NCBI GenBank assembly: GCA_030849065.1
Contig: JASAON010001643.1
Location: forward strand, 1-64,000
From: Jaenimonas drosophilae
Taxonomy: Eukaryota > Euglenozoa > Kinetoplastea > Trypanosomatida > Trypanosomatidae
Direction of reading: 5' to 3'
Length of the DNA: 64,000 bases
Positions 37,736-48,000 of the stretch are shown piece by piece (within the stretch, counting starts at the first letter, position 1; each line of letters opens with the position of its first letter). Under the pieces are notes generated by a model. That model was not told the origin of the DNA, searched no databases, and saw only the letters and a program-made list of their open reading frames with translations. The position numbers and the translations under genes are program-made.

Positions 37736-40426
37736 ATGACAGACGAACCATCGATTGAGGTTTGGCTTGACAGTGGGGAAGGTGCTGAAAGGTCATGCAA
37801 CATGGAGTCACGCGGTGAGCTGCCAGAAAAGGAATGCTCTCAGCGCAAGCGACGACGTTCAGGGAATATGAATTCACAGAAGGAGCCTCCTCCGTCAGGG
37901 TTGGTGCCATCCTCGGGCATCGCATTGGTGTTCGTGGAGGCTGAGCGTCGAGTACGAGATTCGTGGCGCCGTGTAGGCTTATCATCTTCGGCGCGCGAAG
38001 AAAAGTGGCAAGCCTTCGTGACGCAGCAGCTGACCCCCTTCGTTCACCGCTACATGGTGGAGGTGGAGGGGGAGGAGCAGCAGCTCATTCGTTCCAACTC
38101 AAAGCGGCTGCTTACCATGCTGGTGCTCTACAGTCACTTGAAGGAGAACTCTCGAGATGCCAGTCCAGCTGTTTCGCGTGTGTTGCGTCAGGTGCCTCAT
38201 CTATGTGGCCGTGGCCTTTCTTCTAGCGATTCGGCGCGGTCGTCGGTCTCACTAGTCTTTCGCCGTGATCCGTCCTGGGAAGACTTGGTCCGACTCTCTC
38301 GGCAGCTGGAGCCAACCCTGCTGGAGGTGATGGAGGTTCACTCTCAACAGGCGGCGCAGGAGGAGCTGGAGTTGGAGGTTGAGCGACTCTCCGCCTTGGC
38401 CCAGTTTCGAGTCGGGGTGATGGACAAACTTCTCCTTCAGCAGCGCATGCTTGGGCAGCGAGCAGATGGCATCACGCTGGAGGACACAACTTCAGCTTCC
38501 GGCCAATCGGGTGTTCGTGGAACGACCACCTCCAGCACTCACTTCGCATCGGCAGCCTTCGCCTCCGCCAAGTCCACCGTCCATGACATGAGCTCCACGC
38601 GTCAATCGACGACAAAGCGGGCCATGGCTGCTGGTGATGAAGAGGAACTACAAATGCTCTTTTCCGCCCCAGCCTACCGAGCTACACTCAATCCACGCAG
38701 CACGTCGTTTCTCCTTCCACCACGCTTCACCGCCGGAGGAACTTCGGAACTCGTAGAATCCTCGCCAGTGCGTGTTGCGCCACATACCTCAACTCCGGCG
38801 CAGGTGGTGGAGAAGGCTGAAGAAGCAACCACGTCAGCGTCCACTTCTTGTAGTGGTACTGGAGGACGGGCGGTGAACGCCGATGATGAAATCACCGACG
38901 ACGAAGTGGACGCATTTCAAGATGCTTCGCGTGCCTGTGGTGGAGAGGCAGACTTGTCACTTGCCCGCATCAGTCAGGAGGCGGAGGAGGTGTTGCGGCA
39001 GGTTGAGGCACAACGTCTTCTTCTCCAGTGCGACAGCGACGCGCAGCTTCAGCACATTCGCGGCCTTTTTGACGAAATTGCCAAGGAAGGTCATCAGAAA
39101 CACAATGTGCTGTCGTGTACAGATGATTCCCCCATCATGGCGGATCTGCTCGCCTATGTGAGCCGTCTTCGGATTGCGGATGAGGAAGTGGAACACCCAT
39201 CAGGCAACTTCGAAGAGGTGGAGCAAAAGGTGAACGACATGCGTCAAAGCGCATCAACCGATCTTGACGTGCCGTCACAAGATGCTGTGGAGCGATCGCT
39301 CCAGTCTGACCTCCCAGTTGCCGCTCGGCGTGCACTTCGGTGCTTCAGCTATGTTGAAGTGATGCGCTACGTGTATATTGTCCGTCAGACTCTGCAGTAC
39401 GCCCTTCTCCGTAGGTACTACGCCGGGGTTGATCATGGTAGCCGTTCCATTGCCGATTGTGCAGCGGAGTATGTCTCAATTACCCAAGACAACGCCATGA
39501 GCTCCGTCGTGGACTACGCAGCAGCGCTGCGAGACGGAACGATCTCATCCAACTTCGTCCCTCAGAAGAATGGATTGGCTGCAGTGGAGGAGCTCGATCG
39601 CTGCCTTGCCTGTGCCCGCCAAACGGCAGTGGAGGTGGAGGAAAAGCGCGTGCCGCTTCTGGAGATGTTGTCAGTAGTACGTCGGGCTGCACCACTTCTT
39701 CAACGGCGGCAGGCGATTCAGGATGAGCAGCGCGCACTCCAGGAAGGTAGCCGCGAGCGCCTTCTCAGTAAGAAGATCAACATGGCAAAGCAGCTCCTCT
39801 ACGAAGAAAACCTCCGCAAGTGCGTCGCCAAGGAGCTCCCCGTCCTTCTCGGCGAGTTGGGTGGTCTACTCAAGCAGTGGCAGCAAGTTGCACCGCCGGG
39901 TGCGGTGCTGCGTGTGCGTGGGATTGAAGTACAACGCCTGCTGGAAGAAGAAGCGACAGGGGTACGAAGCCGCGCACAACCAACACGTGGTCGAACGGTC
40001 TCTCGCTCCATGACACCCGCGCCAAGGGCGCTTTCTCAATCATCCCTGATGCTCTCGCAATCTTCCATCTCCCGCTCACGTGTTGGTAGCAGGTCGCCCC
40101 CACCTCGGATGCCAAGTAGCCAAGGCCCTCCGAAACCAACTCTCGCCTCATCCCTGCGAATGAAGGCCACAAAGGCGGCCTCTGCTGCCCACAAGAGCAG
40201 CATCCCTCCTGCTGTCCTAAAGCCTCGGATGAGGTCATCGCTTCCCCCGCCACTCTCGAAACGGAATGGCACCAAGCCACTGACTGCTACTTCTGTGGAA
40301 CGCGTTGGCAAGGGGCATCTCTCCCCTCTTTCAACCAACTCAACCACGCCACCATCGCCGAAGCAGTTGTGGCGCCGCCCAGAGGATGCGTCTTCGTCGC
40401 AGGATCGTCCGCGCTTCAAACGGTAG
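37736..40426 (+). CDS. MAP65/ASE1/PRC1-like microtubule-associated protein
   Basis: 896 residues. Mostly alpha-helical, with helical blocks at about 60-280 and 400-690 and a basic Ser/Pro/Arg tail (~700-896). Features resembling MAP65/ASE1/PRC1: an early block with EKWQAFVTQQLTPFVHRYMVE, long antiparallel-type helices (EELELEVERLSALAQFRVGV), and a late segment KKINMAKQLLYEENLRKCVA with KELPVLLGELGGLLKQWQQ, placed like the NLKRAEKAR...LPALVEEL...W segment of the spectrin-type microtubule-binding domain. The tail has many Ser-Arg and Ser-Pro sites. Such proteins bundle antiparallel microtubules, for example in the spindle midzone. The match rests on pattern and order, not a unique motif, so the family call is moderate. 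The stop is TAG at 40424. Confidence 0.6.
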   Translation: MTDEPSIEVWLDSGEGAERSCNMESRGELPEKECSQRKRRRSGNMNSQKEPPPSGLVPSSGIALVFVEAERRVRDSWRRVGLSSSAREEKWQAFVTQQLTPFVHRYMVEVEGEEQQLIRSNSKRLLTMLVLYSHLKENSRDASPAVSRVLRQVPHLCGRGLSSSDSARSSVSLVFRRDPSWEDLVRLSRQLEPTLLEVMEVHSQQAAQEELELEVERLSALAQFRVGVMDKLLLQQRMLGQRADGITLEDTTSASGQSGVRGTTTSSTHFASAAFASAKSTVHDMSSTRQSTTKRAMAAGDEEELQMLFSAPAYRATLNPRSTSFLLPPRFTAGGTSELVESSPVRVAPHTSTPAQVVEKAEEATTSASTSCSGTGGRAVNADDEITDDEVDAFQDASRACGGEADLSLARISQEAEEVLRQVEAQRLLLQCDSDAQLQHIRGLFDEIAKEGHQKHNVLSCTDDSPIMADLLAYVSRLRIADEEVEHPSGNFEEVEQKVNDMRQSASTDLDVPSQDAVERSLQSDLPVAARRALRCFSYVEVMRYVYIVRQTLQYALLRRYYAGVDHGSRSIADCAAEYVSITQDNAMSSVVDYAAALRDGTISSNFVPQKNGLAAVEELDRCLACARQTAVEVEEKRVPLLEMLSVVRRAAPLLQRRQAIQDEQRALQEGSRERLLSKKINMAKQLLYEENLRKCVAKELPVLLGELGGLLKQWQQVAPPGAVLRVRGIEVQRLLEEEATGVRSRAQPTRGRTVSRSMTPAPRALSQSSLMLSQSSISRSRVGSRSPPPRMPSSQGPPKPTLASSLRMKATKAASAAHKSSIPPAVLKPRMRSSLPPPLSKRNGTKPLTATSVERVGKGHLSPLSTNSTTPPSPKQLWRRPEDASSSQDRPRFKR

Positions 40427-41072
40427 ATGTGCAGCGGTCCCTCTCACTCCAATGTGAGAGATGCGGGCGACAACATGGCTACTTGGAGACGTACACATAA
40501 CATGAGCACAAACAAATCAAACAATGCAAAACAACAAGCAGACCAGGTATTTCTGGATCTGCTGAGCCCTTCATTGAATAGATCCTGCACAATTGATGAA
40601 CTGTCGTCGCGCTATTGGTGCGAGACTTTCGTTGTACTGTACCTTTTTTCTCTTGCTGCGAGTGCCGACTCGCACAACTCGGAGATGGAGTGTGTCATCT
40701 CGTCTACATTACCATTCACCATTCATTCACCAGATTGTGGATCTACCCGTATCTTGCGTGCTTTAGATCTCGTGTGCATCGACCAATGTCGTCGTTATGG
40801 CGACTTGGGCTGCTTGCTTTTGTGTACTACTTGTGAACCCAGCCACCCTGAGACTACCGTGGATTCATTGAAAGATTTGCTCTTGTGCTTTAGTCGTGCT
40901 ATCTCTACTCTCTCCCCACTCTCGCGACGTCTTCCTCCCTGTTGGTGTCTATTTCAGAACGAACTAGAGCGTAGTGTACGGCTGTTGGGTATCTCTGGTC
41001 CTCTGTGCCGCTACGATATTGTTGCTTTCATCTTCTTCTAGTACTGAATCGTGCGTCCGTTGCTCATTCAAG
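40427..41072. other. Intergenic region, in-frame open for 204 codons after the MAP65-like stop
   Basis: After the TAG at 40424-40426 an ATG follows at once and the same frame stays open to 41041. Composition (Cys, Leu, Ser from T/C-rich runs at 40900-40935) looks like spacer rather than protein. The acceptor for the next gene is probably the AG at 41041-41042 or 41071-41072 region after the T-rich run 41020-41040. Confidence 0.45.
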
Positions 41073-41561
41073 ATGACTGCCACCCCTCCAGTGCCGAAGG
41101 AATGGTCCGACACGTGGAACCTCTTCGACGACCGCAAAACTGGTTTCGTGTCCCAGGTTGACTTAAAGCATATTCTCCGCAGCTTAGGCCGCCGTTTCAC
41201 GGAAAGTGAATTCAAGGATCTGTTGGAGCCCCTGCCTGAGCCAGTTCCATACTCATCATTTGTGCATCTCATGCAGCAGCCGTACAACGGTCCAACTGAA
41301 GAGGATCTTCTGACGGCCCTCCGCGCCTTCGACGCCAATGGGTCTGGGGCGTTGAAGTTGTCAGAGCTCATCACCTTGTTGAGCACCTTAGGGGAGAAGA
41401 TGCCCGAAATCGAGGTTCGGCAGTTACTGGCTGAGGTACAGACGGACGAAGATGGCCGCGTCAACATTGAAGAGCTAGTCTCCTTCCTGTGCACGCCTGT
41501 GCCAACCCTCACTCCGGATATCCAGGAGCTTCAAAATCAGCTGCAACAGCAGACGTCCTAG
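41073..41561 (+). CDS. EF-hand protein, calmodulin/centrin/light-chain type
   Basis: 162 residues with the two-lobed layout of the calmodulin superfamily. Loop 1 (DDRKTGFVSQVD, ~16-27) is degenerate at position 3. Loop 2 is missing its acidic residues. Loop 3 (DANGSGALKLSE, ~89-100) is a complete 12-residue EF-hand with D1, N3, S5 and E12. Loop 4 (QTDEDGRVNIEE, ~125-136) has Gln in position 1. At most one or two Ca2+ sites should work, as in myosin essential light chains or calmodulin-like proteins. The tail has a Gln-rich helix (ELQNQLQQQTS). ATG 41073 is preferred because the upstream open frame (to 40974) lacks ATG and crosses the probable acceptor. Confidence 0.88.
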   Translation: MTATPPVPKEWSDTWNLFDDRKTGFVSQVDLKHILRSLGRRFTESEFKDLLEPLPEPVPYSSFVHLMQQPYNGPTEEDLLTALRAFDANGSGALKLSELITLLSTLGEKMPEIEVRQLLAEVQTDEDGRVNIEELVSFLCTPVPTLTPDIQELQNQLQQQTS

Positions 41562-42343
41562 GCGACTTCATCCATATCTGCAGTGCCGTCATAGAGAACG
41601 GCAGAGAGACGCCTTCCGTTTATTGCTCCATGACTGTAGAGGGCAATTTGGCATGCTGATTGGAGATGACGTTTCATGCTGCCGTGGGGGGCATGAAGTT
41701 GGAAATGTACAGAAACAAGCACCTCAGACGTTCATGCTGGATACAATTCACTCGCGTTCTTCTCTCAGGAAAGTATTCCTAGGAATTACGAGGTGATGAG
41801 CAGTTCCGCAGCGTGCGGTACCTGTTTGCTCCTCCAATATTGTACGATGTTGCGACGTGTGTGTGCTGAACTTCACCTTCACTTCTCTAAGGCTCTCATT
41901 TGAGCTTCACAGTTGATACTCTTTGCCCTTGATTTGGTCAAATAATTCTCCCTTCTCTCTTCCTCACCCTGAATCTACTCGGAATCGTGTACAAGCAGCC
42001 ACTTGTGTACGCTTGTATCGCTTGCTTTGAGCACGAAGATAGGCATATTAGCGCAGTACGAAGCATTTTCTTCCGCTCTCAACATACTCCCAATCCATCA
42101 ACGTTTTTTCTCCCTGTAGACCTACCTCCATTTGGCGGATCACGGACTGCCCTTCCCCACTGCAACAAACGAGTGACGATCGGCGGTACACCTCGACAGT
42201 GGGTGGAGACTGTGGCGGGTTCCTTGTGTTTCCTTTGTTCAGCTTTTATTTGATTCTTGTATTGGTTTTTGTGACTTCACCTTCAGTTCGAACTATACAC
42301 CGCCACGTGTGGCCAGTGGCCGTAGACTCCTGCTGCCATATTG
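41562..42343. other. Intergenic region, no gene recognised
   Basis: Just after the EF-hand stop is a small inverted repeat GCCGT...ACGGC (41585-41604). No coding frame. The acceptor for the next gene is the T-rich run 42241-42284 with AG at 42285-42286, 58 nt before the ATG. Confidence 0.5.
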
Positions 42344-44620
42344 ATGAGTAGTTGCCCCATTGGCAGTGGAAATCCCGGTGGAAAGGGTAATGGAACTATC
42401 AATCCAGCCTTAGCACCCGCGGGAACCTCTTCACCCAAGTCAAAGCAGAGCCCTCCCAACAGCGCCGCCCCTTCTAGTGCATCACCCCACCCACCCAGTG
42501 ATGGTTCACATCAGTCGTGGGGGGATAGCTCCCCGATATCTGCCAACAGTGGCACCTCCTTTCTATCTGAGGCCTCCCTCTCCACATTTAACGAAAGCAT
42601 TCGTCAACGCAATGCTGCTTTCTCCCTTAGCCCGAGGACGGAGAGCGAGAGCGATTTTGCCTCCGATGAGGTTCGCACGCCACATCAGTCCTTCTCTTTC
42701 GAGCTGGACAAGTGTTCACCGCCGGAGGTGAAGACGGTCTCCCTTGGCAGTACGGAAAGCCGACGTCACTTCATTTGCGAACAGTGCGCCACATTGGCCG
42801 CCAACATGTCCTCCAAGCGCATTGTAGAAGATTTATTGCCTGCCTTGATCCGCATCTTTGATACCGATGAAAGCTGTGCACTTCTTGTGGTGAAGATCCT
42901 ACCCGAGGTAGTCTCCGCCATGGATGTACGCACGACAAACTTTATGGTTTGCTTTCTAGGACTGCTCATGCAGCTATGCTGTAGTGCAGAGGCGGCATCT
43001 GCCATTGATGAAGTGACTCGATCCATCAGGAAGATCATCACGCAGTTAGACGATGAGGTAATATTGGAAACTATCCTCCCCTTTATTGTGGCGATGCGGG
43101 TTAGCTTCTGGTCTACCCCGCGAGCAATTGCGACGGGTGTCCTCGGGGTGTTGGCCGTTCGCCCCGCAGTAGTGCGGGGAAGTGGGGTTCCTGTGATGGA
43201 ATGGTTCAATTGGTTTATTGACAGCAGCGGAAGCTCCAGTGTTCCAGTTCGGCTTGCGGCTGTGGCCTCCCTACACCAGTGGATTGCCGTTGCCAAGGTT
43301 CACCAACTTCGCACGGCTGAGATGCCACTGCCTCTAGTCCATCAGTTTCTCACCGATGACCTCTCTGATATGGTACGATACCACCTTGTGCGAGAAACGC
43401 TAAGTATGGCGAAGCTATTAGGGAGGACAGCCACGTCCAAATATCTGCAGTCAACCTATCTCTCTGCGTGTAAGGATGCCAGTTGGCGTGTACGGTACTT
43501 TGCAGCAGCAAACTTGGGCGAGATGTGCAAGCTCGTGCTCTACGCCGATGATCTGAGCAAGGTCGTGACGGCGTTGTCTGAGGATGAGGAACCTGAAATT
43601 CGAGCTGCCGTAGCTGGTCAGCTTGATCGGCTGGAGCATTATGTGTCCGCAGCCACTATTGAGAAAATTTGTGCCCCTGTTGCCCTTCGACTCGCAGCAG
43701 ATCCAATTGTCGTAGTGCGAAGCAGCGCTGTACAGCATCTTCATCCGCTGGTCCAGCTTACCAAAGAAGAAACAGCTTCTACTGTGTGCAAAGTGGTGGT
43801 CCAGCTCATGCAGGACGCGTCTCTTCGAGTTCAGCTGAGCGCGATTCGAAGCTTAGAGTCCATCATCACCGCTCTAGTGACTCCACCGGCATCTTCACCA
43901 CCAGATAGCAGACGCACCTCAGATGGAGGTCGTGATGTAAAAGGACACGACCAGTCTTCTGGGAGTAGATCCACCCCATCGGATGACCAACGCCGCCGGG
44001 TGGACCTTCTCTCCTCCATGTTCGTTCGTCATCTTCAGAACATCAGCAACTCCGGTAACTGGAGATTGCGAGATGCTGTCGCACGAGTCGTGCCCATCTT
44101 TGCTGCAGCGATGAACCTTAACCAATTCACTCCACTTGCCGAGCTTCTTCGCACACTACTCCAAGATCCTGTCTGCCATGTACGGGTGCAGGCAGTTGCG
44201 GCTCTTGGCGCAGTGGGTACTTTCTACGGGTGTGAGTGGGCAGCAAACATGGCCACACAGCTCCTCATGAAGGACTTCTGTGCGAAGTCCAAGGCCTCAT
44301 ATACGTCAAGAGTGGTGGCCGTTCGTTGCATGGATCGGCTGCTGCCTATTGTGAGCCACATGGGAAAGCAAGATATGCGCCGGCAGCATGTAGTTCACTT
44401 GACATCCGAGTTTCTTCGGTCGCATACATCGGACCCGGTCTCCAACGTTCGCCTAGCGCTTGCACAATCACTGCCATCGTGGAAAGATTGGTGCTCAGCA
44501 ACGCACGATGAGCAAGTGCAATATAACAACAGTGTTCGCACTTTGCAAGGAGATTCGGTTACAGATGTTCGTGATGCCGCCTTTGCAGCCACAACATTTC
44601 ATCTTTCCGGCTCACATTAG
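42344..44620 (+). CDS. HEAT-repeat protein, PP2A-A/PP4R1-like
   Basis: 758 residues from ATG 42344. The N-terminal ~120 residues are Ser/Pro-rich. From ~140 on, helical repeats of ~39 residues follow, typical of HEAT solenoids: IVEDLLPALIRIFDTDESCA, ASWRVRYFAAANLGEMCKL, EPEIRAAVAGQLDRLEHYV, DPIVVVRSSAVQHLHPLV, DASLRVQLSAIRSLESII, DPVCHVRVQAVAALGAVG and DPVSNVRLALAQSLPSW. The D-x-x-x-x-V-R-x-x-A pattern is that of protein phosphatase 2A scaffold A and PP4R1-type regulators. A Ser/Asp/Arg-rich insert (~523-560) interrupts the solenoid. It is longer than PP2A-A (~590), so a phosphatase regulatory scaffold is a reasonable but unproven role. Confidence 0.82.
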   Translation: MSSCPIGSGNPGGKGNGTINPALAPAGTSSPKSKQSPPNSAAPSSASPHPPSDGSHQSWGDSSPISANSGTSFLSEASLSTFNESIRQRNAAFSLSPRTESESDFASDEVRTPHQSFSFELDKCSPPEVKTVSLGSTESRRHFICEQCATLAANMSSKRIVEDLLPALIRIFDTDESCALLVVKILPEVVSAMDVRTTNFMVCFLGLLMQLCCSAEAASAIDEVTRSIRKIITQLDDEVILETILPFIVAMRVSFWSTPRAIATGVLGVLAVRPAVVRGSGVPVMEWFNWFIDSSGSSSVPVRLAAVASLHQWIAVAKVHQLRTAEMPLPLVHQFLTDDLSDMVRYHLVRETLSMAKLLGRTATSKYLQSTYLSACKDASWRVRYFAAANLGEMCKLVLYADDLSKVVTALSEDEEPEIRAAVAGQLDRLEHYVSAATIEKICAPVALRLAADPIVVVRSSAVQHLHPLVQLTKEETASTVCKVVVQLMQDASLRVQLSAIRSLESIITALVTPPASSPPDSRRTSDGGRDVKGHDQSSGSRSTPSDDQRRRVDLLSSMFVRHLQNISNSGNWRLRDAVARVVPIFAAAMNLNQFTPLAELLRTLLQDPVCHVRVQAVAALGAVGTFYGCEWAANMATQLLMKDFCAKSKASYTSRVVAVRCMDRLLPIVSHMGKQDMRRQHVVHLTSEFLRSHTSDPVSNVRLALAQSLPSWKDWCSATHDEQVQYNNSVRTLQGDSVTDVRDAAFAATTFHLSGSH

Positions 44621-45025
44621 TCAATCAGGCTTTTCCCATCTCATGTTGTACGTCGTACCTCAATACTTCCAGAGTGAAGACCGGTATTGGCGAAATGTAC
44701 ACGGGCGTTTAGATACCCCAATCCGTCCGTTGTTATCATTCCTACTGTTGTTGCGCAAGACGCTGACAATCCCCCCGTGATGGGTCGTCGGCCACTTCTG
44801 CGGCCATTCATCTCTCACCACAGACGTACACGAGCGCATTCACTGTGGTTTGCGTGTAGTTGCAGTGGTGTTGTTGACATGAACTGCATACCGAATTGTT
44901 TCCTCTTCATGAACTCGTTCCTGCTCCTGTCTGCCTACCTGTCACTGATCCTTCCATCTTCAATCAAGTCTTGGTACCGCAATTGATTCTTCGCTTCTTC
45001 TTCTTCTTTTGTGTGATAGCTGCGC
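44621..45025. other. Intergenic region upstream of the NHL-like gene
   Basis: No gene. The TTCTTCTTCTTCTTTTG run (about 44989-45010) with AG at 45018-45019 is the acceptor of the next gene. Confidence 0.55.
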
Positions 45026-48000
45026 ATGCTGATGGATGCGCATCTCTCCTCCCAACGAGAGGACAGTCCAGTGCCTGACATTGAGGCAACCAATCTCTTT
45101 CATGAACGAAACACAGCGCAGTGCGACCCCGTGCTTGAAGAGTCAGTAGATCCGCAGCCGCAGGAGGTGGAGGAGGCCTCTGCAGATCACCATCGATCAC
45201 AGAGTCCACGACGTCGAGCATTCCCAGCTCACGCACTTCCAAAGGATACTGGCCGTCTTATTGCTGTGCATCCCTTTGACAACAATGCGGTGTTTCTCAG
45301 CCGCACACTCCTGTCGCTCCCCGAAGCGCTGGAGACCGTCACCAACGAGGTGCAATACGAGGTGGACAAAACATCAATGACAACAACCTTTCATCCACTC
45401 AATCCATCTCAACGGGACGCATGCACCACCTCTGAGAAGGTGGTTCCTACTCCATCCGCCCTGCGTCAACGATCTCCCACGAATCGCCAACCATCTCCAA
45501 CTGCTGGACGGCAGCTGAAGCTCACGGCAGGGGCTGCGGGGGTGAGGCAACAGCAAAAACGACTGCGGAAGGAGCAGCAACACACGCGTGCGCGGCAGAT
45601 GCGCGCTCAGGCATCTGCTCCCCATCCAATGGAGCTCTCTTCGATGCCCGAGGAGGAGAACAACGTGTGCCACACCCCAGCTACGGTTGTGGCACGTGAG
45701 CCCCACATGCTTGCTGTGCCTCTCACCAGTCACTATTTTCTCCTGTCAGTGGAGAATCTGGACCCCCATATTCGATCGAGCGTGATGGACGTAAACAATG
45801 ACAACACATCTCATCACCTATCATCAGCAATGCGCATCTCACTCGGAGAGGGCATGCAGCTTCCTCAACGCGGTTTGATCGTCGTCCGACTTCCCGAGGA
45901 GCCGATGGGCGGTGGTGAGCCATCTCCTGGTGCCTCCTCGCAGATGGTGTCCAGCTGCCTATCGCGGGTTGTTGAAGGTTTGCCGCTGAAAACATTCTCT
46001 GGATTCACCCGTGACTACTCTGCGGCCACTCTTCGAGCATTTGTTCCCGTCCTGGAGGAGCTGTGGAGTGAGAAGTGGAGAAAGTCTGAAGCTTCTGGGA
46101 AGTGCTTCGTCCCCTGCCGTAGTAACTCACGCGCAGCGGAGGGAGCTCGTTCTCCATCACCGACAGCAGCAGCAGGAACCCCAGATGAAGAGGTCCAGCC
46201 GATGCACCACACGGTGCGTGAGTCATCACCGGAGCATGTTATGTGGGCTGAGGAAACATCGCTAGAGCGCTGCTATCAGCAGCGGCTGCCACATCGCCTG
46301 CTTGTCAGCTCTGCGACAGAGCACGCCATTTGGTCTTTGGAGGTAGCCTTGCCAAGCATGGAAGTGCGCGTCGTCCCCCCAGCAGAGTTTTTTACGGAAG
46401 CTGAGCCGAAGCCTTCCATCGTCACAGAAGTGTGGGCTTCGGGTGGTGGACGTCCGTCCTCATCCATTCCGCGAGATCAGCGGTCGTTCAGCCCCACGGC
46501 AGAGGGCATCCCAATGCCGCTCATGGGTGGGACATTGGGCTTTGTAGATGGGCACTTCAGTGTGGCACGCTTTAACCGACCCGCGTCCCTATGCTGGCAC
46601 ACACAAGGGGCCAACCACAATGCGTCCGACGCCGTACCCACTGAGATGCTATCGTCCTTGCTCTCTGTCTCACCCTGTACGCGTCTCTTCATTAGCGACA
46701 GTGGGAATCATGCCATTCGCGTCGCTGACTTCGACAGCCGACTTGTTCGTACCGTGGCAGGGATGGATGGGGTTCCCGGCTACCGTGACGGGAGTGCGAC
46801 GGGGTCACTGCTTCGAGAGGCAACCTCCATGGCATGGTCAGCATCTGGCTTGGTTTTTTCTGACGGTCCCAATGCAGCCATTCGACTTATTACAGGTCTG
46901 GAGGAAGCCATGACACTTCCATCTGTTGTTGATGAGCAATCATCTTCATCGCCTCTTCGTGAAGGAAGTCCTGAAAGTGGTGCAGGAAGGGCCTCTGTTG
47001 GGGTATGGACAATTGCTGGATCGCCTCGAGAGGACGATGGCGTTGTCCGTGATACGTCTGCGGGGGTTTCACATCACGTGCATCCATCTAGCCTCCACTA
47101 CGTTGACTCCACCTTCCCACAGCAGGCCCAGCTTGGCTTCCCGACGGACGTTGCGGTTGTTCCTTCGGATGGGGGAGGTGGAGCAATGGTCCTCTTTGTG
47201 GACGCCCCTCTGCACGCTGTTCGTGTGGTGGATTCATCAGGAGTCAAGACCTTCGTCGGACCGCTGGATTACACCACCGAGGCGGGTCTCACCCCGATGC
47301 CCCCAGGGTTGCTCTTCCCTCAGCAACTTCTTGCATGTACGTTGGTGAAGGAACGCGCACCATTGATTCGTGACCCAGAAGATTCTCTCGGGCCCATTGC
47401 TCCGCAACCATATCTGCACACAGCCAGCATGGTTCTCTTTGTTGTGAGTGCCATCACCTCCTCCATCTCGATGTTGCTACCAGTTCCACAGGACTTCGTC
47501 CGCCGAATTGCAGAAGAACAGGACACTGAAACCACTGCAACCAAAAAGCGCAGCACGCAGGAAGAGGAACAAGAGCTCCTCCGTCTTGGTGTGGGATCAG
47601 AGGGCCGACGTGTATTGGGAGAGGGGGGATTGCCGTCAGTACGGCGTTTGGTCGTCCCGTACAACCCAGGATACGACCGAGCAGGCTCACTGGATCGTGA
47701 TGACGAGGACCGCGGGGCCGAGCTCCAACGTCAGACAGCAGAACACTACATTCGACTGCACTTCCCCTGGGTACTCCCTTCTGGTGCTGCTCAATTGGAG
47801 GGTACCGCCATCAAGCACGCCTACTGCTGCATGAGCAACGGACGCGCGACGCTGACAAGTGACGGAATGTGTCCTCCGTGCACCCCAGCTGGGTCTGCCG
47901 AGAACGTGGATTTTCTCTTTGGAATTGCCCGTGATCGTTCGCACTCACATCAGCGAAGTTCATCACCTTCCCAGCGCACACCAGAGCGTGCGACTGCCAT

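Noticed and set aside
40427..41041. Separate 204-residue gene directly after the MAP65-like stop
   Set aside because: No room for an acceptor between TAG and ATG, and Cys/Leu/Ser-rich composition reflects T/C tracts.
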